DNA of 64,000 nucleotides from Gigaspora margarita (lineage: Eukaryota > Glomeromycota > Glomeromycetes > Diversisporales > Gigasporaceae), in NCBI GenBank assembly GCA_009809945.1, contig WTPW01002605.1, forward strand, positions 1,392 to 65,391. Direction: 5' to 3'. The stretch's first letter is position 1. Each line of letters starts with the position of its first letter. This document shows positions 23,695 through 33,762 of this stretch, piece after piece. Under the pieces are notes generated by a model. It was not told the origin of the DNA and ran no database searches. It saw nothing but the letters and a program-made list of their open reading frames with translations. The translations under genes and the position numbers were made by a program.

Positions 23695-25411
23695 TATAAT
23701 ATTTTAACTAAAATTTGTTTTTATGCTTTTGAAGAGTGCAAGAATTGGATTTGTATGAAGTTACCAAATGTAGGAAAATAAGCATTGAATCAACAAGTGA
23801 AGCGGCAAAAATAGCTTCATTTTCTCATTCAGGAATATATTATGTTCAAAGTTGTATAATTGTAAAGTCTTAGAAACAGATATTTGTGGTTTTTCAAATA
23901 TTAAAACCACATTTGTATTTGTGAGCAATCACGAAGGATTAACAGATTAATAAAAATTTAAATATATATATATATTTATTTAACTATTAATACCTAAATA
24001 GTTATAAATTTTTAATATATTCCATTATTAATTTATTTAAAAACAAAGAAATAGATTTTAATATGATTAAATGATATATGTCATTACAAATATAATTACC
24101 TAGCCTGGTACATTGGCATTAGACCGAGGCATTAATGCCTTATACCCTGTCTGTGCATATATGCACAAAAACGCCAGGAACTATTAAAGACATGGGCATA
24201 AAGTACTGGACACCATTAAGAATGTGGGCACAAAGTGCCGACATTAGCAAAGGAATGTGTTAATACAAGATGCTGGGCAAAGCAGTAAGGCACAATTAAA
24301 TCGTAAATACAAATTTCTGTGTCCATTACCATGCGTGTCTTTTTGTTGGGTGCAGGCATGAGCCGGAAGCTTGCGCTCTCGAATAACCACGTGTTAATTT
24401 GGAAGACTACTCCGGAATTCAAAATTTTCTCAATAAATTCTTTAGTGAATATATTGATCAAGATTATTTAACGAAGATTTTTTTTTTTTTTTTAACAAAA
24501 GGTTATTTCACAGATCTATATATTTTATTTGTAAAATTAAAAAATTTAATAATTTATTCAATAGCTTTTATATACAATCGACTCTATACAATATTGAACC
24601 TCTTTATAATAAATTTTTTTAGTAACGTCATCAGTAACACGATAATATTAAATTTATTAGATGGTAATTAATAAAAAGATCAATTTTTCATTTCATTAAC
24701 AGCAGCTCAAATATTCATAAACTTTTCCGTTATTGTTTACATTGACCTCGGATAACTTTAATAATCTGCATGCCAATAATTTCAAAGAAACTAAATATAA
24801 CCTAATTTTCGTTCGCTGTATTAGTCTTTACTTTATTGTTATTGTCAAAACTGAGAGACTAATTATCTAGTCAATCAGTTTTAATCCTTTAATCACCACA
24901 TCTCGTAAATTTTAATTACCTATTTAGTAAACATAATGCATTACAGTATTTAAAAAATTTTCTATTTATGGTTTAACAAAAATTGGAGAAATCAATTGAA
25001 AACAAATTAAGATGACAATCGATTAGATAATACCACTTGGTAGCACTCTAATTTTCATTTAATGTTAAAGTATTTTTATATAACATATCTTGCCTCAAAA
25101 ATTCATCAATTAAGTTACAGTATCTTTCAACTTTTAATGATAAATTACTGTACAACTATGGATCCATTCTCTGTTTTCATTATAAATCCATTGGATATCT
25201 AATGAAGATAAGTATCTTTTATTTGATCCGCAAACTAATCACATAACTATTTTTCAAAATATAAAAAATATATATATATAGCTAAGTTTTATATTATTAA
25301 ACAAATAGAAATAACAATTGTTCCATATAATGCTTTTGATGCGATTAGAATTGTAATTTGTTACGAATAATCCTCATTAAACTAATAAGATATTTAATTT
25401 TACGGGAATTT
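23695..25411. other. Gene-free stretch, some CpG, one worn repeat block
   Basis: 23,700-23,950 may be an upstream remnant of the LRR pseudogene. At 24,100-24,420 a block with more G and C (CGAGGCATTAATGCC, GTGGGCACAAAGTGCC) recalls repeat DNA; the minus-strand frame 24,216-24,461 in it has no recognisable domain, nor has the plus-strand frame 24,399-24,671. The rest shows nothing I can name. Confidence 0.4.
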
Positions 25412-25490
25412 ATAATATAAGGGCCCGGAAACGAAAATAATTGCAAATACGGGCCCAAATTAAAAATAATTACATATAAGGGCCTAATTT
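25412..25490. repeat. Tandem repeat, about 30-bp unit, GGGCC core
   Basis: ATAAGGGCCCGGAAACGAAA, ATACGGGCCCAAATT and ATAAGGGCCTAATTT follow at about 30-bp steps, joined by AAAATAATT. Confidence 0.55.
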
Positions 25491-25849
25491 TTAACATAAA
25501 ATAACCGCTATGCTATTGGTTTGATCGTTATTAATATAAGAAACGTAAGCATCGCATAAAAAATGTAACGATCGATTGTAAATTAGTAATTATAATCGAT
25601 TTTTTTCCTAATTGCGATATCCACCCTATTTAAAATTTCCGATTATGAGATTAAAGAATGAATAGCTGTTATTTTACTTATTTAAATTAGCTATTTCAAC
25701 CAATATTTTTAATACGTACAGTACATTAGAACTTAACCAAATAAATTTTAAATTAGTAACGTATATATAGTTCTATCATTATCTAAAGTCAGGTAGTAAT
25801 TTATATGCGTCACGTGGTTTTAATTTACAAATTTAGTAATCAATTTAAA

Positions 25850-26684
25850 CGGAAAGTCTACGGACACGTACAGGTCACGTGATATTTCATCTTACGGACA
25901 CGTACCAAAATAATAATTTTTTTAAATTAAAAAACGATCCGTTAAGGTTTCTTACTAAGGTAAAATCCTTTATCATCCTAATAAAGCTGGTTCTCCTGGT
26001 CTTTCCGGTTTTAATCGTGATGAAAAATTAAAATCTGATTAGTAGAACCGGAGATATGACCTTTCGAAATTTGGGCAACGTTCTAAAGATTATATAAAAA
26101 CGTGACATAAACTTCATACGCTATATCTCCGGCTCTATTGAGTTTATTTAATAATCTCACCACCATTAGAACCAGAAAGACAAAGAGAACAAGTTTTCTT
26201 AGGATGGTAAAGGAGATTAAGCTATTATAAAATCTCAGTCGAAATACCTTTTAATTTTAAAAAAAGAAATAAAATAAGAAAAAGGTGGCCCGGAAAACTT
26301 TGAACTAAGTAAACTTCTTTTATATCACTCTAAGTAAACGTATTCTCCTGGTCTTTTTTGATACAATTATGGTGATATTATTAAATTGACTCAGTGGAGC
26401 CGGATATATGGCCTCATGAAATTTATGCGACGTTTTTATATAATCTTTAGAACGTTACCCAAATTTCGAAAGGTCATATCTCCGGTTCTACTAATCAGAT
26501 TTTAATAATCTCATACTATTAGAACTGGAAAGACCAGGAAAACAAGCTTTATTAGGATGATAAAGGATGTTATCTTAGTACAAAAACTTAACGGATCGTT
26601 TTTTAATTCAAAAAGAATTATTATTTTGGTACGTGTCCGTAAGATGAAATATCACGTGACCTGTACGTGTCCGTAGACTTTCCG
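25850..26684. mobile_element. 835-bp Mutator-like foldback MITE with 9-bp target duplication
   Basis: The arms of roughly 370-400 bp are inverse copies from CGGAAAGTCTACGGACACGT at the left to ACGTGTCCGTAGACTTTCCG at the right. A 9-bp direct repeat, CAATTTAAA, flanks it (25,841-25,849 and 26,685-26,693). Long TIRs with 9-bp duplications are the Mutator signature. It has no coding frame. CACGTG and ACACGTAC words occur in both arms. CpGs are largely intact, so it is probably young. Confidence 0.88.
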
Positions 26685-26990
26685 CAATTTAAAAACCCCT
26701 TGTGCATCATCGAAGGGTTGGTGTTTGATTAACTAATTAAATTCCATGTTAATAAATCGACATATAATTCCATCCCTTTAAAAAACTTTAAAATTCCTTA
26801 GTTATCCCGAAGTAGATACGTAAATATAGAACATCTGAGATAAAATTGTTAAAAATTCCAAGAATAACTTGTTTTCATACGTTGTGAGACCACCTGATCG
26901 CAGGCACATGCCCATGTGACCCGGGAATTCCAAATTTAGGTATACCAGCGGAATTCCGGAATTCCGGGAATCTGAAGAATTCAGTAATAC

Positions 26991-27105
26991 GTAGGGTTGT
27001 TATTGGAGTACTCCAGACATTAATAAAACATATAACCCACTTCTGGAGTGCCCCAGAGTGGATTATATGGTTTACTATTGACTGGAGTGTTCCATTAACA
27101 ACCAC
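26991..27105. mobile_element. 115-bp hAT-like MITE
   Basis: GTAGGGTTGTTATTGGAGTA at the left and the complement of GTGGTTGTTAATGGAACACT at the right are imperfect inverted repeats. AGTAATAC flanks both sides (26,983-26,990, 27,106-27,113). The 82-codon minus-strand frame over this region is built from two adjacent MITEs and is not a gene. Confidence 0.8.
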
Positions 27106-27124
27106 AGTAATACGACAACTCATA

Positions 27125-27364
27125 CAGGAGGGTCACCAAAATTCCGTATCGGAATACGTAGGAGCGCATCGGAATCATGGTCGACTGGATCGGAATTGAT
27201 CAATTTTGCCTCAAGATCATAAAAAATTTTACTAATGAAATCATATCCGTACATTAAGTAAAAAGTGCCCAGCTGATAATTTTGCTACAGAACCTGCTAA
27301 CAGCTGGGGCTAAACGCCGACCTAGATCCGACGCATCCGACTCGGAATTTTGGTGACCCTCCTG
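27125..27364. mobile_element. Mariner-like MITE, copy 2, CpG-intact
   Basis: CAGGAGGGTCACCAAAATTC at the left has its perfect complement at the right end, and TA flanks both sides (27,123-27,124, 27,365-27,366). About 14 CpG are present. It lies roughly 360 bp upstream of the BTB-LRR start, so it may form part of that gene's upstream region. Copy 1 is at 2,096-2,331. Confidence 0.9.
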
Positions 27365-27721
27365 TAAAATTCCACTACTACAGTCGCCTTGCTTCGGAAG
27401 GCGGGAAACCACCGGCTACGATTGCTTTTCACGGGACGTCATTGCACATTCTGGTCATCATCCAATAAAAATAACCTCCGACCTAAATTATTTGCCGGCA
27501 TAGCCCAAATAAATGCAAAAATGTATCGTGTAATACGAATGCTTTTCGTAGCTTGTGAGGTTCTCTAATTGGCCATCTTTTTAGGAGTTTGTATTACCCC
27601 TAAAATAAGTGAATGCCAATGAATTATGGTTTAGTGTAGCAAAAAAGTATTTAGTACACCCTTTCTTTTAATGGTAATCACAAACCTTAATTACGTTATC
27701 TTTTATTTTTTACTTACAAAC
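27365..27721 (+). promoter_or_regulatory. Upstream region of the BTB-LRR gene
   Basis: This non-coding stretch has more G and C than the window average (TCGCCTTGCTTCGGAAGGCG near 27,384). A CCAATAAAAATAA sequence at 27,460 is a candidate promoter element. A second in-frame ATG at 27,671 would add 17 hydrophobic residues. I prefer 27,722 because BTB proteins of this type start close to the domain. Confidence 0.35.
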
Positions 27722-29589
27722 ATGAATAATGAACCTATTCAAAATTTTTCAAATTTGCTTGAAAACCATAAAGATTTTGATATAAAAATTAAAGTTGGTG
27801 AGAAACCAAATATTAAAGAATTTAAAGCTCATTCTAATATCTTATCGGCAAGGTCAGATTACTTTAAAGTTGCATTATCATCACGATGGGCAAGGAGAGA
27901 AGATGGATTTATAATTTTAGACAAACCTAATATTTCTCCATCTGTGTTTAAAATTCTTATAAAGTAAGTTTATAATTTTAGGTTACATTTCAATTCAAAT
28001 TTCTTAAAACAATAAAAGATATTCCATATATAACGTTAAATTGAAATGCTTATTTTCCATAAAATGAAAGTTATATTTATACAGGAACGTTTTCCAATGA
28101 TAATGAAGTTAGCCTTCTCGACATTTTTATTGCAGCTGATGAAATTGGATTAGTTGAAATTAGTCAACAAGTCGAAAAATGCTTGTTAGAAAATGTATCA
28201 GCTTGGAAAGTTCCAAAAGATTTTAATACGATATGTAAATATGATATGTTCACAAATTTACATGAAACTGCATTAAATTTTAAGAGAAATGAAGCACTTG
28301 GATATCTTAAGCAAGGTAAATTTTTCAAGGCATTGGAAATTTATGAAGAAATTCTCAAAAACTGCCCGCATAATGCTGAAAATCAAGAAAGGGCTTCAAA
28401 ATGGGATCTTTCTCATTATTCGTTTGGGTCAAATGAAATAAGCGAGTTATCAAAGGTGCTTCGCAAGAATACTACGTTGACTTCCTTGAACCTTAGCAAA
28501 GCTCAACCTCGATTCACCATCATAAAGATATTAACAGATGAACTTTGCAAGAACTCCACTCTAACATCCTTGGACCTTTGTTGTAATGATATCGGATCAG
28601 AAGGAGAAAAAGCATTAGCAGATTCGCTTTGCAAGAACTCCACGTTGACGTATTTGAATCTTGGAAATAATAAACTTGGATCAGGAGGTGGAAAAGCATT
28701 AGCAGAGGCGCTTTATAAAAATTCCACGTTAACTTCTTTGGATCTTAGTAATAATTGGATAAGATCTGAAGGAGGAAAAGGATTAGCAAATGCACTTTGC
28801 AGGAATTCCACACTGACTTCTTTGAATCTTGGAAATAATAAACTTGGATCAGAAGAAGGCAAAGCATTGGCAGATGCACTTTGCAAAAACTCCACACTGA
28901 CTTATTTGAATCTTGGAAATAATAAACTTGGATCAGAAGGAGGAAAAGCATTGGCAGATGCACTTTGCAAGAACTCCACACTGACTTATTTGAATCTTTA
29001 TGACAATAATCTTGGATCAGAAGGAGGAAAAGCATTAGCAGGTGCACTTTGTAAGAACTCTACGTTAACTTCTTTGAATCTTAATTCGAATAATCTTGGA
29101 TCGGAAGAAGGAAAAGCATTAGCAGATGCACTTTGCAAGAACTCCACGCTGACTTCTTTGAATCTTGAATATAATAATCTTGGATCAGAAGAAGGAAAAG
29201 CATTGGCAGATGCACTTTGCAAGAACTCCACACTGACTTATTTGAATCTTTATGGCAATAATCTTAGATCAGATGGAGGAAAAGCATTAGCAGATGCACT
29301 TTGCAAGAACTCCATACTGACTTCTTTGAATCTTGGAAATAATAAACTTGGATCAGAAGGAGGAAAAGCATTGGCAGATGCACTTTGCAAGAACTCCACG
29401 CTGACTTCTTTGAATCTTTATTGTAATAGTCTTTTATCAGAAGGTGGAGAAGCATTTGCAGATGCACTTTGCAAGAACTCCACACTGACTTTTTTGAATC
29501 TTAAAAATAATTATCTTAAATCAAAAGGAAAAAAGGCATTAGCAAATGCACTTTGCAAAAACTCCACGCTGACTAAATTAAAATATTGA
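27722..29589 (+). CDS. BTB, TPR-like and leucine-rich-repeat protein (two exons)
   Basis: Exons 27,722-27,963 and 28,071-29,589 are joined across a 107-bp GTAAGT...AG intron, giving 586 residues. Residues 11-118 are a BTB/POZ fold: KEFKAHSNILSARSDYFKVA, then across the splice site YIYTGTFSND and FIAADEIGLVEI. BTB domains dimerise and often bridge substrates to Cullin-3 ubiquitin ligases. Residues 147-190 are TPR-like (YLKQGKFFKALEIYEEILK). Residues 213-576 are 13 ribonuclease-inhibitor-type LRRs of exactly 28 residues, consensus LTSLNLGNNKLGSEGGKALA, plus a last partial unit ending KLKY. The splice is supported because it restores the conserved BTB strand in frame. A role as substrate adaptor or recognition scaffold is inference. 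No signal peptide or membrane segment is seen. A broken LRR relative lies 4 kb upstream on the other strand. Confidence 0.9.
28465..29556 (+). repeat. 84-bp coding tandem repeat, 13 units
   Basis: Each unit codes for one 28-residue LRR beginning KNSTLT. Middle units (about 28,800-29,470) differ at only a few bases, often at the codons after LNL (GNNK, YDNN, NSNN, EYNN, YGNN, YCNS), which lie on the concave-surface side. The outer units are more diverged. This pattern points to recent unit duplication or gene conversion. Confidence 0.95.
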
Positions 29590-29604
29590 TTTTTAAATTA
29601 ACAT

Positions 29605-29815
29605 CAAACAATTCAAATTTAAAAATCATTAATTTTATGTAATAAATTAGAAAAGAAAAATATGTATTTATATAAATAGTTGTAAATTAAATTAAAATCA
29701 TTATATAAATAAAAATTTATCCGCTAACATATCTGTAAAAATATTAGATTAAATTTGAATTTAAATTTTTATATTTACTAAATTTTGCAGCAAACCTGAG
29801 AGAGAGTGAAGCTAT
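29605..29815. repeat. 3' flank of the LRR gene, also present at 54,255-54,455
   Basis: CAATTCAAATTTAAAAATCA, ATATTAGATTAAATTTG and GAGAGAGAGTGAAG-like sequence match the 54 kb segment in order over about 200 bp. It may be a 3' UTR-derived duplication or a dispersed repeat. Confidence 0.65.
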
Positions 29816-30343
29816 ATTACATTACTTACCATAAGTATCTGACCCCAGGTAACTTTCTATAGAGTATTTGAAATGATTTGAAATTTTTTATATTGAAAGA
29901 ATATCATAAAAGCTGATCATCCATACTTTCTGTAGATGATAAAACAATAATAAAATTTGCCATACACATCATGAACATACATTATAGCCAACATTGTTTT
30001 TTTTTTAAATTCATATAAATTTCTAAATAATGCTGTTAATCTCAATGTTTAAGAGCTCATTTGACTTCTATAGTTTTGTAGAATTCAAAAGAAGCCTCAA
30101 ATATTGACATGAACTAACTGGCTTCTCCACTTATCGATATATGTAGATTTTTTCCCTAATTCGTTTTCAGATTTACCTGTTTTATGCGCGTGCATATTAC
30201 CAGTACGAATATCGATTTATGTGTACCTAACTTGGTTCGTGATGAGCCATTTACGTATACCATTATTGCTGTTCTGCAAACGCAATAATCATTTGATTAA
30301 TAACAACAGCGCTTTACGGTAGGGTGGTCGATATTCTATGTAA
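29816..30343. other. Gene-free stretch
   Basis: AT-rich to 30,160, then 130 bp with several CpG (TATGCGCGTGCATATTACC, ACGTATACC). No frame or element defined. Confidence 0.4.
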
Positions 30344-30806
30344 ATCAAAACTATGTATAGTATAGTATAAAAGTTTATGATTTAAAATTTTTATATAGAT
30401 CTCAATTGTTATTTATGTACCATAATCCTTTATGGATTTCAAATAAATGCACAGCCTTAATGGCTCGATTGTTTAGGAAAAAATTTTTAAAGACCAATAT
30501 TATTTCTTTATAAACAAAGTAATAGAACTATTTTTTTCGTTTAAATATAAAAAAAACTGACTCAATTCCTTTTTAAACCAATAATTTAAAAAAAATTTTA
30601 TATTTAATAAAGAAAAGAAATAGTTCAATAACTTTGTTTATAAAGACATAATATTGATCTTTACAAAATATTATTCTATACCACCAAGCCATTAAGGCTG
30701 TCATCAATTTGAAATCTGCGAAGAATTATAGTACATAAATAAAAACCGAGATCTATATATAACTTTTAAATAATAAACTTTTTATTATATTATACATGGT
30801 TTTGAT
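30344..30806. repeat. Foldback element, about 460 bp
   Basis: ATCAAAACTATGTATAGTAT at the left is mirrored by ATTATACATGGTTTTGAT at the right. GCCTTAATGGCT / AGCCATTAAGGC and ACAAAGTAATAGAACTATTT with its complement confirm that both arms are present. Confidence 0.8.
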
Positions 30807-31599
30807 AATTAACTAATAAAGCTTATATTAGTGGATTGATAAACTATATCGAGTTTATCCCACCCTTGCTTTTTCAGTTTTTTTCTAATACTGCTAACTA
30901 CCATTCTAAAATATAATTTATATCATATTATATTAGCTTAGGCAATAAAAAAAGCAGCTTTTTATTAGCATATCTTTATAAAAAATATTCTGGATATGTA
31001 TTAATATTAAATATAAATTAAATTTCCATTCCTGGTTTTGCGCGATGACGTCGCGCAGCTACCTTATTGTTTAATGTATGTTGATACATCAAAATCAAGA
31101 ATTTTGAAAGTACGTACGTATGAACGTCATTAATATACTCTATTCCATTTTTGAAAAATTAACCAAATTTGATCAAATATTATTGTTATACAGTAAATGG
31201 TTGACGTTTTTATTAGTCGTATCAAAAACAAGATTCAAGTCTGTGAATAGTCTGCCACGATTGCCTTGTACATCTTTCCAATTATTTTATCAAATAAAAT
31301 AAGTCATTTCTAATTACACCAAATTAAGTCCATGACTGTAGGAGAAAATCTCGTTAAAGGATAGAATAAAATTCACTAAGTAGATCAAGTCAGTTAATAA
31401 AGTTATTATAAACCATTTTTGGTTTAACTACGACAATAGTCCGTATTTATCGCTTTTGAAAAATGGTTCAAAATTGTTGTAAAGAACGAATTGTATACTT
31501 TGTTCGTATAAGTATCTATACAAATTGGTAGGTTTATATCGAAATGTACAATCTATCATTACGTTTTTGATTACCTTAAAAAACTAGATCAGTATAATC
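30807..31599. other. Gene-free stretch
   Basis: Mixed sequence. A 60-codon frame at 31,120-31,302 has no recognisable motif. The only sharp feature is the small GC palindrome at 31,039-31,057. Confidence 0.4.
31039..31057. promoter_or_regulatory. GC-rich palindrome around a TGACGTCG motif
   Basis: TGCGCGA, TGACG, TCGCGCA reads as 7-bp inverted arms around a CRE-like TGACGTCG. It stands out in AT-rich surroundings. bZIP factors bind such sites, but no gene start is apparent next to it. Confidence 0.3.
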
Positions 31600-31930
31600 A
31601 TTGAACGGATCTGTATGGTATGACACAAAAATACCCCTATTTTAATTCTGGTCATCCGTATCATACTAATCTGCTGTATAATTACAGCAGATCAATATGG
31701 TACCAGTATGGTACAGATTGTAGGAGAAGATTTTATAGATAAGTAAAATACCCTTATTCCGTTATTAATTAAAATAGATCAGTATGGATAACCATTTAAA
31801 AATCCGTACCATACTGCTTTGAGTTTATATATTATTAAGGTTTGGTTTTTTAGAATTGGTATTTTACACCTAATACCAGGTATTACGAATATCGCCATAC
31901 CATACTGATTTTCTGTAATACCGAAAAACC
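31600..31930. repeat. Repeat with alternating GTATGGTA and TACCATAC motifs
   Basis: GTATGGTATGAC, CAGTATGGTACAG, ATCCGTACCATACTG and CATACCATACTGATT alternate in both orientations over about 330 bp, as in a worn foldback element. The ends are not clear. Confidence 0.5.
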
Positions 31931-32217
31931 CACTGAATCAAACGTGAGAAAGATTTTATAATATTTGGATTTTAACTAATTTTGGTATAATAGTATAAAA
32001 TTGCTTAGACCATGCACATGCACGCATGCACGCATTCATGCATACATTCATGCGCATGGTACCAATCTCTAAAACCATCCTACTTTGCATCTTGAATTTC
32101 GGCCGATTTGGATATCCGAATTAAAAAAAAAAGATATTCAGTGTCATGCTTAATTTTTTTGTTTCATTTTTTTTTTATCATTATCGATATTTTTGGATTT
32201 CTTATTTTGGTATAGTT

Positions 32218-32768
32218 TGTGACACGGTTAGGTGATTAAAGCTTCAATCGAGAGATTGAAGTTTCAAGCGAGTGATTAAAACTCCAATCGAATGATTAGA
32301 GTTCCAATCGAGAGATTGAAGCTCCAAGTGGGTGATTAAACTCTAATCAACCGTTTAAAAATTCTCTATAGTTCCGGGAAAGATTATGTTGGTCGTGAGT
32401 CGGAATTATTTTATTGCCGGCCAAATTAAATGGTTAAACGATTAAACGATTAAGAAAAGGTTTAGGCGGTTCCAATCCCTAAGCTCCAAGCGAAGGATTA
32501 AATATCCCACAGGAATAAAAGATATATAAGGGTGTAATTCAGTCCGTGAAGGAAAGAACGATTATTAGAACAATTGTTAATAACTGTGGATAGTATTTAG
32601 TATTATTGTAACAATTCGACGTATAGATTTTTCTAATAAAGAGAAACCTATAACCTGTAATTACGCGTGTTAGTTTATTGATTTAAACCATTTAACCTTA
32701 ACCACTATTTGATACGATCGAAGCTAAATTGGTCCAAAACCCTATAAGCTCTCCCACCGGTTGTAACA
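32218..32768 (+). mobile_element. Probable solo LTR, about 550 bp
   Basis: It begins TGTGACACGG and ends CCGGTTGTAACA, short inverted termini of the TG...CA type. Inside are a TATA-like GATATATAAGGG near 32,520 and an AATAAA at 32,635, in the order expected for an LTR promoter and poly(A) signal. No internal retroelement genes are next to it. A clean 5-bp target duplication is not seen. CpGs are retained. Confidence 0.5.
32236..32341. repeat. Tandem repeat in the LTR, unit about 21 bp
   Basis: Five to six units of the form GATTGAAGCTCCAATCGAGT occur, alternating GATTAAAG and GATTGAAG. A stray unit recurs at 32,480 (AAGCTCCAAGCGAAGGATTA). Repeats in an LTR U3 region often carry enhancer function; that role is inferred. 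Confidence 0.7.
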
Positions 32769-33332
32769 CCAGATATAGCTTATCGGATAAATGGATGACG
32801 AATTGATCTGAATTGGAACTCTACCCTTAACAAATTACTTAAAGACCAGAAAACCAAACTGAAAAAAACCAAAATATAAAGAACCTATTCATGCCCCTAA
32901 TCGTGATTCTTTTATTACTACATTACAAATTTCAAGGGAACCCAATCACTAAAGATTAAACCAAAATTCCAGCAAAAACTATTAGAACGAAATCTAATCT
33001 CATTATTACACTAAAATGAAAAAGAATTGCTACACAATAAAATAGTAGCCAAAAGTTAAATTACCTATTAGCATTTTAGAATGACAACACTATAACTAGT
33101 GAATGGTGCCGTAAATAGCTAATTACGACAATTATGGTTACGACATATATTTTACACTGACTTTTTTAAAGCCGTAATTGTAGTAATTATTACTANATGT
33201 CATAATTATTACGACATGTCGTAATAATTACGACATGTCGTAATTATTATTACTACATGTCGTAATAATATGAATGTCGTAATTATTACTATATATCATA
33301 ATTACTACGACATGTCGTAATTATTATACATA

Positions 33333-33658
33333 GGAACCGCTTAAAAATTCNGCAGACACGTGATTTTGAACNAATCATGGCACAGGATCAAGTGTAATGC
33401 CGGCTTTTTGAAAAATCGGTTATAACGCAAAATTTGACTTACAACCACCTGCGTCTTAGCAAAAAATTTCTTGCAAAAAATTTTGTTATATATAAGGCTC
33501 TTGTTAACATTGTCCGAGCGCTCACCATTACCCTAATATCAAAGTTATATCGAAAGTTAACTTTTTAATCGAAAAATGCAATTACACGTCGCGAGTTTTT
33601 TTGGCCAATAGAATTTTAGCGCATATCATCACGTGTCTGCGGAATTTTATGCGGTTCC
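33333..33658 (-). mobile_element. Core-bearing MITE, GGAACCGC ends, TA duplication
   Basis: GGAACCGCTTAAAAATTC at the left and the complement of GGAACCGCATAAAATTCC at the right form 30-bp inverted repeats that continue through GCAGACACGTGAT. TA flanks both sides. On the minus strand the interior has TTAGGGTAATGG, then TTTTTTGCTAAGACGCAGG and AAATTTTGCGTTAT, the shared core. It sits inside the ACGACATGTCGT element. Confidence 0.8.
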
Positions 33659-33664
33659 TAGAAG

Positions 33665-33762
33665 CTACGGACAGTTCTTAGGGACAGTCCAGTGGCCAGA
33701 ATTAGTATTNGGGTTNGGGTTATAGTAGGTAGATTTAGTTAATGTTAAAGAACTGTCCGTAG
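33665..33762. mobile_element. 98-bp MITE, CTACGGACAGTTCTT ends
   Basis: CTACGGACAGTTCTT and AAGAACTGTCCGTAG are perfect inverted ends. The centre has NGGGTTNGGGTTATAG. It lies beside the previous element inside the same host element. CTACGGACA is also the start of the Mutator-like ends at 25.85 kb. Confidence 0.7.

Noticed and set aside
24216-24671. Minus-strand 81-codon and plus-strand 90-codon frames
   Set aside because: No recognisable domain; the plus-strand frame is driven by a T-run and the minus-strand one lies in a repeat-like block.
26875-27123. 82-codon minus-strand frame
   Set aside because: Covers a hAT-like MITE and neighbouring repeat sequence, including its target duplication; not a gene.
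28713-29485. Four minus-strand frames of 60-100 codons opposite the LRR array
   Set aside because: They are the regular antisense of the 84-bp coding repeat; the plus-strand LRR reading is conserved and the antisense products are only repeats of its complement.
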